From Paraspadella gotoi (Eukaryota; Chaetognatha): a DNA stretch of 64,000 nt. Below, piece by piece: positions 33,921-46,100 of the stretch (positions are counted from its first letter, which is position 1; each line of letters opens with the position of its first letter). Under the pieces are notes generated by a model that worked only from the letters and a program-made list of their open reading frames with translations, did not search any database and had not been told where the DNA came from. The stretch is from the NCBI GenBank assembly GCA_051294375.1, contig CM119268.1, positions 12,593,770 through 12,657,769 on the forward strand. The letters run 5' to 3'. Position numbers and translations under genes: made by a program.

Positions 33921-34084
33921 CTTGTGGGGTATTGAAGGCGTGAAGAAATAGAGGGAAAATAATGGTATATTTCACGAAGAGTAGAAACGAGAGAATGTAT
34001 CGCTAGACAAAATATACTGAGGGGCAGGAGGAGGAGGAAAGAAGAAAAAGAGGAGAATTGGACGGCAGGCTAAATCCTCCTCTG
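33921..34084 (-). repeat. 5' LTR of retroelement copy 1
   Basis: The first base after it on the minus strand begins TGACGCCCTCTTCGCGG, the expected primer-binding position. I could not match that stretch to a tRNA 3' end. Confidence 0.7.
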
Positions 34085-34432
34085 CTTGTATTTTATATCA
34101 AAATGTCCATAAAAATCTTGTAAAACTGAAGTTCAGGACGGGCGATGCTACTCTTTTTAAGTCATAAAACAAACTAAAGATTGATGAGTCTCGCCAAATT
34201 ACGACTCGGAGATCGACAAAAGAATGACAAAAGACAGACGAAATAACTAGTAAATAATTTGGCCAAAAAAATGTCAAAAAAGAAGAGGGAAAAAGACAGA
34301 AAATAACTGAGGCGAAACATAATATAAATTAAATAAAAAATAAATATAAAAACTTTGTTTATTGTCCTTTCTTTTTGTTGTGTAATAAATATTTTTTTAA
34401 AAAAAGTTTGAAATTTTATTTCAAAAAGAAAC

Positions 34433-34470
34433 GTACATGTTTCAACTCTTGTTACGAGTCTTCATCAGCG
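34433..34470 (-). ncRNA. Hammerhead-ribozyme-like motif
   Basis: Minus strand CGCTGATGAAGACTCG..GAGTTGAAACATGTA. CTGATGA and GAAA are intact; stem II is ACTC/GAGT. It is followed downstream by (GA)n, as in the other copies. It lies 344 bp beyond retroelement copy 1. Confidence 0.45.
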
Positions 34471-34544
34471 TTAACAAGTTTTTTAAATGGTATACAAAAT
34501 TTGTGCAAAAGAAGGAGAGAGAGAGAGAGAAAACAAGTTTGAGC

Positions 34545-35060
34545 AATGTCGGATCTGCCCACGATCATTATCGGTAATTAATTAATAATTAAATAATTCA
34601 AGTTAATTAATTAATTAGGCAATTAATTCATTAATTTGATTCGAAATGTTTGTTTTTAGGTCTTTTCGTCATTAACCACGACAAAAGCAATGACGATGAG
34701 AATAATGCCGATAATGATTGACTTGATTGATTGACTGATTAATTAATTATTGATTAATTAATTGACTAATTGATTAATTAACTGAATAATTATTTGATTA
34801 ATTAATACAATTTGCATTTACATTTAATATAAAAGGAAAAAGAAGCATAATCAATTAGTGAAACAGGTTTTTTGTTTTTTCCATTTAAACTTTATTTCCA
34901 CCAACATACAAAATTTCAGGTCAATCGCCCCATCCACTCATGAATAATTAGTGTTCAAATAGTAAAATATATTTTTTGTTTTTTTTCATTTAAACTCATT
35001 TCCACTTGGACGATTTCATCGAAACTTCATATCCTGCTCAATAACCCACTAATGTATTTC
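34545..35060 (+). repeat. Dispersed repeat with ATTAATTAATTGACTAATTG run, third cluster
   Basis: Matches 1190-1440 and 25320-25590 through ATTTAATATAAAAGGAAAAA and AATCAATTAGTGAAACAGG. Degraded after 35060. Confidence 0.55.
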
Positions 35061-35204
35061 TCGATATATTAGCTCTAAAACATCAATGAATACGTTTTGT
35101 TATGCTGAATGACCTTTCCTCTTAAGCGCTTCACTTTGTTTTAAGAAAAATTTTTCTAAAAACATAATAAGTTAAAGAAAACAAATTATTTTTTACCAAA
35201 ATAT

Positions 35205-35325
35205 CTGATTTACAAAAAATAAAATTTAACCAAATTTAACCGTTAAAATAAAAAAAATAACGGTTAAGTTAAAAAATTTTCACCGTTATTAACGGTTAAT
35301 TTTTAACGGTTAAGGAATCTCTACG
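35205..35325 (+). mobile_element. Right end of an AACCGTTAA-type hAT-like element
   Basis: Matches 58170-58285, ending GGTTAAGGAATCTCTA. A matching left end (TAGTGTTTCCTTAACCGTTA) lies at 31173-31262. Whether these are the two ends of one much-interrupted element is not proven; no duplication was found. Confidence 0.45.
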
Positions 35326-35789
35326 CACAACTGCCCAGATATGAAAAATATTTCAGCGACGCACCAAATTAGTTAGATAAGACAACTATTTCAGTAAGAT
35401 ATCTAGTAATCGTCACAAAACCACAAAAGTGTCCAATCCACTTTCGTTCGAATTTTGAAACAAAGGGGTTAAAAAACGAAATACGGAATCAAAACATATT
35501 ACACAGATATAATGATATACGGACTACGTAGTGTAAGACCAAGAATCCTCTCCAGACATAAAAAAGACGACAATTTGCTTAAATCCTCATTGGCGAATAT
35601 TTATCTAATTTCTAATGAAATAAAATCCTTAGCTTTAAAAAGTACGAAGTTCATATCCTCATATTACATAAAAAAGGCCGAAATGATGAGTTAAGCAGAG
35701 CTTATTTTTTTCCCACCACTTTTCTAAAATCCCGTATTTAATTAAAAACTATCAAATCGGATATGTTAATATAGCGCGTCTACTCTTAG
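35326..35789. other. Reticulon 3' flank
   Basis: AT-rich sequence downstream of the reticulon stop. No canonical AATAAA was seen in the first 250 bp; AATAAG at about 35704 is the nearest approximation. Confidence 0.35.
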
Positions 35790-36160
35790 TTACTGGGCCA
35801 CGGAACCGGGAACACGGGCGGCCACTTTGCGCCACAACTCGGAGGCGCGCTCAAAAAGCGCCGCCCTTACGAGGGGCCACTGAGCGAGAACGGCGGAAGT
35901 GACACCGTCCACTCCCGCGTCGATCTGAGCTCTGTTGGCGCGATATAAGACAGGGAGAGAAAAGACGGCGACGACGCCGACAACGACGAGGGTCATCAGA
36001 TTGAAGGAATCGCCAACGCAGGCTACCAAGTAGAGCCCTGCGCCGAACTTGAGAGAATCCACGACGTCAGCGACAAAAAACCAGCGACGCAGATGAGACG
36101 CCGCGTCGAAAAAGACGCCAACCGCGTCAATGGCCAAAGAACGCGCATGAGTGGCGCCGC
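35790..36160 (-). CDS. Reticulon coding exon 2 (second half of the homology domain)
   Basis: Acceptor CTCATAG, phase 1, then GATHARSLAIDAV, DVVDSLKFGAGLYL, the second hydrophobic hairpin and VFSLPVLYRANRAQID. The stop TAA is at 35790-35792. The join to exon 1 gives Gly-Gly-Ala-Thr with no frame conflict. Confidence 0.92.
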
Positions 36161-39100
36161 CTATGAGGAAAAGAAAAAGTAAATGCAAAAAATTATTCAA
36201 TTTATTACTAAAAAAAATTAAAGAATGGTATGGTCGACATATTTTGTTTGAATCTTTTAACCTTCTCACTGCCCGTTCGTTATTCTGTTCACTCTCTGTT
36301 TTCTCTCGATGAGAAATAAAGTCACCCTATCCGAAATTCTCTCAACGTTGTTTCTTGCCTTAATGGCATTATTATTAGATAATTATCCATTTTTTTGATG
36401 AAATGATGAGGATTTATTAATACAATAATATAGATTTATGGATGAGATCATTTAAGTAAGTAGACAGAGATTTCAACATGAAACCAAGGTGGAATTTATT
36501 GACAAATATTTCACAAGCAAAGAACGGTGTGAGAGTTTACAGGCAGAATGAATCAATACAAAAATGGTCAGTATTTATACAGAGCCCTCGGATCATCGAC
36601 ATGGGTCCTCTTCCCGACGGCATGAAGCCCCTCTTCTCATTGTTCGATTCCGGAGGTGATTCATCCAATCAGTGAGTTCTTGGTTGATTTCATCCGAGTC
36701 TCTGATCCGGTTTGATTCCGATAAGAATCCGATTCGATTCCTTGGTTTAGATTCCATCTTTGATGAGATTGAAGAGACAGTAATAATTATTGTGTCAGTG
36801 ACAGAACCGTTCAATATAAGGAGTCCCTGAGCTTCGGATCAGGCTGTAACACCGTGTTACAGGCGGGTTAAGCGCCCCTTCCCTCTTAACTGCTAGGCGG
36901 CCACCGGGTTAGAACCCCGGACCTTTGGGTTGGGAGGCGAATGACTTGCCTCCGGCACCAATGGCCGCTGATGAACGGTTGGTGGATTTTAGTCCACCAT
37001 AAAGTTAATGATATAATAAGGGAGTGGTCCATTTCAACAATTGAAGCAGCTCACTTGATTGATAGGGAAGCCAGGTTCTCTGGGAGAGAATAAACTACAG
37101 AAGGCCTCATATTAGAAAATACTCTTTCGTTTTTTTCGAACCGACAAAGTGGATTATGACGCAAAGAAAAATAGAAATAAATTTCATTTGCACGAAAAAA
37201 AATTATTGGTCATTGAATTTACTTTGTCTGACCATTTGTACTAACAAGCCATCCTTTCCTGACAGTTATGCTGGACAAATACATGCAAAATATGATTCGG
37301 CTAGAATGATACAGTAAAATAAAGTGTAAAGTCATATTGTATTAATCCTTTCTTTTCGTTGTTTGAAATATTTAGAGATGTTTTTGGTTTGCAACAAATT
37401 TTATTTATATAAAAGAGACATGTTTCGACTTGTTTTTCAAGCCTTCATTTTATATAAATAAAATTTGTTGCAAACCAAAAACTTTATCAATCTTTAAAGT
37501 GTAAAAGTCGAAATTTGAACTTGATACCTTGTTTCTCTAATTTTTTAAACCTTAAGCTAAAGCTAAGCTAAGCGAAGTTAAGCTTTAGCTAAATGAGTAA
37601 GACGATGGTGACAACTGAAAGTGATATGTCTCTAGATGATGTACAATTTTTCTTTAGGTTTTATTTTGAAATTTAGGAATTATACCAATAGGATAAATTG
37701 AGATACTCCTGCTTCGCAGAAATTTTTATTTAACAAAGCTTGAGGGGTATTGAAGGTGTGAAGTAATAGAGGGAAAAATAATGGTATATTTCGCGAAGAG
37801 GAGAAACGAGAGATTGTATCGCTAGACAAAATATAGCTGGAGGGGACACAGGAGCAGAAAGAAAAGAGAGGAGAGGAGAATTGGACACGGCAGGCTAAAT
37901 CCTCCTCTGCGTCCCCCTTCTTGACCAGGATGTAATGTCCAGGCCCCCAATGGCGTGGCATTACATCGTCATGCTTCCCTCTGGACTAAAAAACAAAGAC
38001 ACAGAACTAAAAAAGTGAGAGAAGTCACAACTAAAACTATTGGATTTCTATCAAAGTTACTATTTAAATAATTAAAAGTTTATTTTTAATTTATGTCACA
38101 GTATTGACAAATTATGCCACTGCACCATGACTGATATTGATTCTTAAAAAAAGGGCAATGGTAAAGTCTGAGCCAAAATTGCAGCAAACTTCTGGCGCAA
38201 CCATGGTCGTAAGTCTATTTCCATCAGTTTAGGGTAAGTATTTTTGCGTTTTCCAAAAACTGGTTGCCTTTTGGTCTTGGAAGAACGTACTCTGAGGGGG
38301 ATATATATTTTTTCACGCAGGTTTGAGGGATCGTGTATTCTTTCCAGGGTCCAGTTCTTTCATTTCTTGATTTTGTTTCCCATTTCTTGACCGGAGACTG
38401 ATAAGAAGCAGGCTTTGATTTTTGTGTTGATTCTTGTTTGAGTGTATTCTTGCAAATGAAGTTTCTCCTTGGATTTTTCCAGCTTGAGTTTCTAACATCA
38501 TTAGCATAGTCTTTGACAGTTGGTAAGTGGGTCTGCACTTGAGAATCAGTCTTGGCACATTGGTTTGTGTTGAAACTGAATCAATAATGATGGCGGTTTG
38601 GGTAGTTTTGGAAGAGGAGGTTGAGTAGTAGCGCGGAGCATAAATACAATATATGATATATGACCTCTTGTGCCCCTTATTTTTTTTGAATTTGAATATT
38701 ACTATGCCCAAGATAAAAAAATGAAATTCGCTCGCTCAATTTTTTCCGTTAATCGATTTTATAAAGCAATTTGATGCAAAAAAATTTGAAAAAAAATGGT
38801 AAAATTTGACAAAAGAAAGCTGGTTAAGTTCATTTTTGTTGTGAAATATAACTAAAACAAAGAATTTAAACCAGTTTTCATCATAAAATACAAAAAACCT
38901 TTTAATATAATATTGAGTGATTCTAAATGATAAGTATTTTCATAAAAATTGCTAAAAATTAAGCAAAATGGAATAAAGTACCGAGCTACATAACGCAGTC
39001 AAATATAATTTAAAGCTTATAAAAGCTTTTAGTAGCGACATTAAACTTTATACAGCTTATAATAAGCTTATACAGAAAATAATGACTTACCCTTACCTAT

Positions 39101-39920
39101 TACCACTCTCCTCCCTTCCTTAGATCGCTTGGCCGATTCAGTCTTTTTTTTTATCAAAATGAAAAAAATTCTCTATGAAATATTGGTAAAATCGTTTTTA
39201 ATAAACACTATTACTTTAAAATTATAACAATAATGACAACTACAACATTTGTTCAGCAAAATTAATTTTGGATCAGAGTTATTTTATGATCATTTTTCTA
39301 AACTTTTATCTATTTTATTTAACTATGGTTATTTTAGTCTGTATCAAGGATGTAAGAATGTAGACGAGCTGGTCAACTAATTTTGCAATGAGGAATAGGT
39401 TTTAATGTTTATATTCAATTATGTCTTCTGCCTTTTTGATGCCCATCCCGACAACATAGTCCATTAATCACCAAATTTTGCTCTCTGGTCTGCAGTGGTT
39501 ATGTTTAAGTCCTGGTCCCGGCCACCATATTGTGCATAAAAAGAAAGCTGTCTTCGCCAGCTTCCTGAATTTCCCATCCCAGATCTGTATAAGCCAACTG
39601 TTGGTGCTTTGTGCAATACTCTTTGTACAGCGCCCCTATACATTGAATCCATCCAGCCCTCTTCTTTGATAGCCGAATTTGTTCATCAATGAAAAATTAA
39701 TTTCTTATTACTAGATTTTATTTAGATTTAATAAACATATTTTTTTATAATTATATCCTTTGATAAGGATAGCTCCAATCAGAATTCAAAAGGATACAGT
39801 TAAACAATTTTTTATTATTTAGCACCTCTAGTATCTCAGAATAGACAATGACAGAAGAAGACGTGACAAAGTCTTACCTTTAAATTATCAGTGGAGATTA
39901 ACCCAAACAACTCTGATCTT

Positions 39921-39961
<41 letters not shown>

Positions 39962-42900
39962 TTTTAATAACTATTTTCATTTACTTAATTTTATTGTTAA
40001 TATCAGTTTTAGTTTTTATCAATCTGTATTTTGTTTCCTGCTTTGTTTTTTATTCATTATATAATTTTTTTAAAAAATAATAAAACAGAGTTTTTAATGT
40101 TTACAAACAATTAATTTTGAAAATATTAAAAATAAACCTCTCATCTCAACTCAATAAAATAAAAGAAAAAAAGAATATCAAACTTGACTTAAAGGCAACA
40201 ATAATGTGAGGTAGTTACTAAGGGTGAAATAGCTGATGCCTTTTGTATCATAAACAATTCCTCTCTTACCTTGGAAGATTTTTTTAACAGGACAATGTCT
40301 TATAATTTATTTTTTTGGTTTATATTAAGAAAGTTTTAAAGATAATTTGACTAAATCATGAATCATTAGTTTCCTGATCGCCTTAGTTTATTATTTTTCT
40401 TTTTTTTTTGTAGTTTAAAAAATGCAAAACTTTATACATTAATTAAAATTATTAGATAAAGTTACTTTTACAAATGAAAACACTTATATATCTCCATATT
40501 TCATATATATTTGAAATAAAACTAATCTGCCTAATCATCTTTCCTATTTTTCAAATTTTTTTGTATTTTTCCAAAAAAATACAATTTTTAAAAAATATTT
40601 TAATAATATTTAAACATTAATTAATCAAGTTTTTTTAACATTTATATAGTTGAAAAGAGTTTTATATACTTGATTTAGCTATATTTTACTTAAATTAATA
40701 ATATTAACCATTTTTATTTTATTTTTTAAATTTACTAATTTTTTTCTATTTTTTTTGCATCTTATTGCATTACAAAATCGATAGAACGGGAAAATTGGCA
40801 AGCGAATTTTTAAATTTTGTCTTAGGGGAATAGTTTTACATATGTTTCAAAAAATTAGGAGGGCACAAGATGTCCTTTTTCCATTTCTTGTATTTACTCC
40901 CGCGCTATTGAGTAGGGTATTTAGTCTGAGTTGATTTATTGCAACTAGCCTTGGGTTTTGAGGTCTGGGTTGAAGCATTGACTTGAGTTGAATAGGTTTG
41001 AGTTGAGGTGGAGACAGTTTGAGTTTTTAAAGGAAGAGGGGACATATGTGTATTCTGCACCAAAGTAAGTAGATCCATTATATTCTTGTCCAGAATTTGT
41101 GGGTTTTGCATTATTAGTATGCAATCTTTTAGAAAAATTCATCAGGTTTCCAAGATGCCAATAATTTCTCCTTTGAGGTCATCAGAATGATTTGATCTTT
41201 AAAGTTTATTGCGGCCATTTTTTTGGATTATGTTCAAGATTTAGGGTAGAAAAGGTATTGGTTTTTCTGGACAGTTATTATAATTTTTCTTTTTTTTTGT
41301 CTTTCAAAAGAGCTAATGTTTTCTTTTTCTTTTAAGAGGTTAAAGTCCAATCTCAACTTTCGCCATTTTCAGTCGCCGAGGAGGGAAGGAGAGAGAGAGA
41401 GAGTTGAAGCGATCTTGTTTTTAGTTGCCAGGTTNNNNNNNNNNNNNNNNNNNNNNNNNAAATCAACTACAAAGAAATTGTATAAAAAGAACCCCCCTAC
41501 TTTATGTTAATTACATGATAACTCTTTCTCTTCTTCTTCACACTGCTTCGTCACACCAAAAAGACTTGGTTAATTTTTCAAAATCCTAAACATCAATCAA
41601 AACTTTGAAACGCTGGCAACTAAAAAACAGATCGGCTTATTCAACTCTCTCCTCTCTCTCCTTCCCTCCTCGGCGACTGAAAATGGCGAAAGTTGAGATT
41701 GGACTTTAACCCTCTTTAAAAGAAAAAGAAAACATTAGCTCTTTTGAAAGACAAAAAAAAAGAAAAAATTATAATAACTGTCCAGAAAAACCAAATACCT
41801 TTTCTACCAACCTAAATCTTGAACATAATCCAAAAAAAATGGCCGCAATAAACTTTAAAGATCAAATCAGTTCTTGATGACCTCAAAGGAGAATATATTG
41901 CATCTTGGAAAACCTGCAATGAATTTTTCTAAAGATTGCCCATACTAATAATGCAAACCCACAAATTCTGGACAAAATATAATGATCTACTTACTTTGGT
42001 GCAGAATACACATATTCCCCTCTTCCTTTTTAAAACTCAAACTGTCCCACCTCAACTCAAACCTATTCACTCAAGTCAATGCTTCACCCAGACCTCAAAA
42101 ACCCAAGGCTAGTTGCAATAATCAACTCAGACTAAATACCCTACTCAATAGCGCGGAGTTAAATACAAAAATGGAAAAGGACATCTTGTGCCCTCCTAAT
42201 TTTTTGAAAACATATGTAAAACTATTCCCTAAGTACAAAAAATTTAAAATTCCGCTTGGCCAATTTTCCCGTTTCTATCGATTTTGTTAATGCAATAAGA
42301 TGCAAAAAAATAGAAAAAAAATAGTAAATTAAAAAATAAAATAAAAATGGTTAATTTATTAAATTTAAGGGTAAAATAATAGCTAAATCAAGTATATAAA
42401 ACTCTTTCAACTATATTTAAATGTTAAAAAAACTTGATTAATTAATGTTTAAATATTATTAAAATATTATTTTAAAAAATTGTATTTTTTGAAAAATACA
42501 AAAAAATTTGGAAAAATAGCGAAAGATGATTAGGCAGATTAGTTTATAATTCAAATATATATGAAAGTATGGAGATATAATAAGTGTTTTCATTTGTAAA
42601 AGTAAACTTTATCTAATTAATTTAATTAATGCTATAAGTTTTGCATTTTTAAACTACAAAAAAAAAAGAAAAATAATAAACTAAGGCGATCAGGAAACTA
42701 ATTAATTCCATGGATTAGTCAAAGAATCTTTAAAACTTTCTTAATATAAACCCAAAAAAAATAAATTATAAGGACATTGTTCCTGTTAAAAAAAATCTTC
42801 CAAGGTAACGAGAGGAATTGTTTATGATACAAAAGCATCAGCTATTTCACCCTTAGTAACTACACTCCACATTATTGTGCCTTTTAAGTCAAGTTTGATA

Positions 42901-43134
42901 TCTTTTTTTCTTTTAATTTTATTGAGTTGAGATGAGAGGTTTATTTTTAATATTTTCAAAAATTAATTGTTTGCTAAACATAAAAACTCTGTTTTATTAT
43001 TTTTTAAAATAATTATATTAATGAATAAAAAAACAAAGGCAGGAAACAAAATACAGGAGTTGATTAAAAACTAAAACTGATTTAACAATAAAATTAAGTA
43101 AATGAAAATAGTTATTAAAAAATGTTTATTATTA

Positions 43135-43165
<31 letters not shown>

Positions 43166-46100
43166 TAAAGATCAGAGAGAGTTGTTTAGTCGCTTTAATC
43201 TCCACTGATAAATTTTAAAGGTAAGACTTTGTTCATCTTCTTTCTTCTGTCATTGTCTATTCATGAGATACTAGAGGTGCTAAATAATAAAAATTGTTAA
43301 CTGTATCCTTTTGAATTCTGATTGCGAGCTATCCTTATTCAAAGGAATATAATTATAAAAAGATATGTTTATTTAAATCTAATAATAAATCTAGTATAAG
43401 AAATTAATTTTCATTGAGTGAACCAAATTCGGCTATCAAAGAAGAGGGCTGGATGGATTCAATGTATAGGGGCAGCTGCTACAAAGAGTATTGCAAACAA
43501 AAGCACCAACAGTTGCTTAACAATCTGGCCGAGGGAAATTCAGGAAGCTGGCGAAGACAGCTTTCTTTTTATGCACAATATTGGTGGCCGACCAGGGACT
43601 TAAGACATAACCAACTGCAAGACCAGAGAGCAAAATTTGGTTGATTAATTGACTATGTGCGGGAATGGGCATCAAAAAGGCAAGAAGACTAATTAATTAT
43701 AAACATTTAAAACCTATTCCTCATTTTGCAAAATTAGTTGACCCAGCTCGTTTCTACATTCATTAACATCTTGTTATACAGACTAAAATTAAACCATAGT
43801 TAAATAAAATAGATAAAAGTTTAGCGAAAAATGATCATAAAATAACTCGATCCAAAATTAATTTTGCTGCCAACAAATTGTTTGTAGTTGTCATTTATTG
43901 TTATAATTTCTTAATAGAATAGTTCTTATTAAAAAACGATTTTACCAATATTTCATAAGAAATTTTTTTCATTTTGCAGAAAAAAAAAGACGCTGATCGG
44001 CCAGAGCGATCTAAGGAAGGAGGAGAGTGGTAATTAGGTAAGGGTAAAGTCATATTTCTTGGTTAAAGCTATTATAAGCTGTATTAAAGTTTAATGTCGC
44101 CTACTAAAAGCTTATAAGCGTTTAAATATAATTTTGACTGCGTTATGTAGCTCCGTACTTATTTTTCCCAATTTTGCTAATTTTTAGCAATTTTTATGAA
44201 AATACTTATTCATTTAGAACACTCAAATATTTATATAAACAGGTTTTTTTGTATTTTATGCGATGAAAAACTGGTTAAATTCTTTGTTTTAGTTATATTT
44301 CACTAAACAAAAAATGACTTAACCAGCTTTCTTTGATGTCAAATTTTACCATTTTTTCAATTTTTTTTGCATCAAATTTGCTTTATAAAATCGCATAGAA
44401 CGAAAATTGAGCGAGCGAATTTCATGTTTTTTTATCTTGGGGCATAGTATTATATCAAAATTCAAAAAAATTAAGGGGGCACAAGAGGTCATATATCATT
44501 ATATTGTATTTATGCTCCGGCCGCACTACTCAACCTCCTCTCCAAAAACTACCCAAACCCGCCTCATTTATTTGATTTCAGTTTCAACACAAACCAATCT
44601 TGCAAGACTGATTTCTCAAGTAATGTGCAGACCCCACTAACAACTGTCAAAAGACTATGCTAATGATGTGAAAACTTCAAGCTCTGGAAAAATCCAAGGA
44701 GAAACTTCATTTGCAAGAAATCAACTCAAACAAGAATCAACACACAAAAATCAAAGCCTGCTTCTTATCAGTCTCACGGTCAAGAAATGGGAAACAAAAT
44801 CAAGAATATGAAAGAACTGGACCCTGCGAAAGAATACACGATCCCTCAAACCTGCGCTGAAAAAATATATATCCCCCCCAAGATACGTGTTCCTCAAGAC
44901 CAAGAAGGCAACCAGTTTTTGGAAAACGCAAATAATACTTACCCTAAACTGATGGAAATAGACTACGACCATGGTTGCGCCAGAAGTTTGCTGCATTTTT
45001 CGGCTCAAGACTTACCATTGCCTTTTTTTAAGAATCAATATCAGTCATTGGTGCAGTGGCATAATTTGTCAATGACTGTGACATAAATTAAAAATAAAAC
45101 TTTTAATTATTTAAATAGTAACTTGATAGAAATCAATTAGTTTAGTTATGTGACTTCTCTCACTTTTTTTAGTTCTGTGTCTTTGTTTTTTAGTCCAGAG
45201 GGAAGCATGACGAAATGTAAATGCCACGCCATTGGGGGCCTGGACATTACATCTTGGTCAAGAAGGGGGACGCCAGAGGAGGATTTAGCCTGCCGTCCAA
45301 ATTCTCCTCTTCCTCTTCTTCTTCTTTCCTCCTCCTGCCCTCAGTATATTTTGTCTAGCGATACAATCTCTCGTTTCTCCTCTTCGCGAAATATACCATT
45401 ATTTTTCCCTCTATTACTTCACACCTTCAATACCCCTCAAGCCTTTGTTAAATAAAAATTTCTGCGAAGCAGGAGTATCTCAATTTATCCTATTGGTATA
45501 ATTCCTAAATTTCAAAAATAAAACCTAAAAAAAATTGTACATCACTCTAGATAACATATCACTTTCAGTTGTCACCATCGTCTTACTCATTTAGCTAAAG
45601 CTTAACTTCGCTTAGCTTAGCTTTAGCTTAAGGTTTAAAAAATTAGAGAAAACAACGGTATCAAGTTCAAATTTCGACTTTTACACTTAGAGAATTGATA
45701 AAGTTTTTCGCGTTTGCAAACAAATTTTATTTATATTAAAATGAAGCTTGAAAAACAAGTACGAAACATGCTCTCTTTTATATAAATTAAAAATAAAAGA
45801 TCTCTCTTAATAGTTATTTTGTAAAATGGTATCTTTTTTTTTTAGATTGTAGTTAGTAAATTTGGTTTATTTTTAAGTTTGTTTTTGGTTGTTAGTGAAG
45901 AAAAATAGTTTTTTTTTATAGAATTTCCGCGGTTTTTTTTTTTTTTTGCTGAGGGTTTGCACAGGAAACTTAATCCACAGGGAGTAGGGTGTCGAACCGC
46001 GAAGAGGGCGTCACTTGAGGGGTATTGAAGGTGTGAAGTAATAGAGGGAAAAATAATGGTATATTTCGCGAAGAGTAAAAACTAGAGAATGTATCGCTAG

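Larger units (their letters stand above)
32400..34084 (-). mobile_element. Short LTR retroelement, copy 1, complete, 5-bp TSD
   Basis: Direct terminal repeats at 32400-32568 and 33921-34084 share CTTGNGGGGTATTGAAGGCG at one end and GCAGGCTAAATCCTCCT at the other. The 1685 bp element is flanked by CTTGT at 32395-32399 and 34085-34089, a perfect 5-bp target duplication, as LTR integrases make. It carries one minus-strand ORF (33358-32726) and no room for reverse transcriptase or integrase, so it must be mobilised in trans. The second copy lies in the reticulon intron. The LTR ends are not the usual TG..CA. Confidence 0.75.

Noticed and set aside
36593-36675. Short frames at the LTR-like unit (MGPLPDGMKPLFSLFDSG)
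   Set aside because: Short, no splice or family support; composition follows the GC-rich island.
43414-45455. Plus-strand frames in the right arm (EGWMDSMYRG, NQFLENAN.. and others)
   Set aside because: They are error-laden inverted copies of left-arm sequence and not separate genes.
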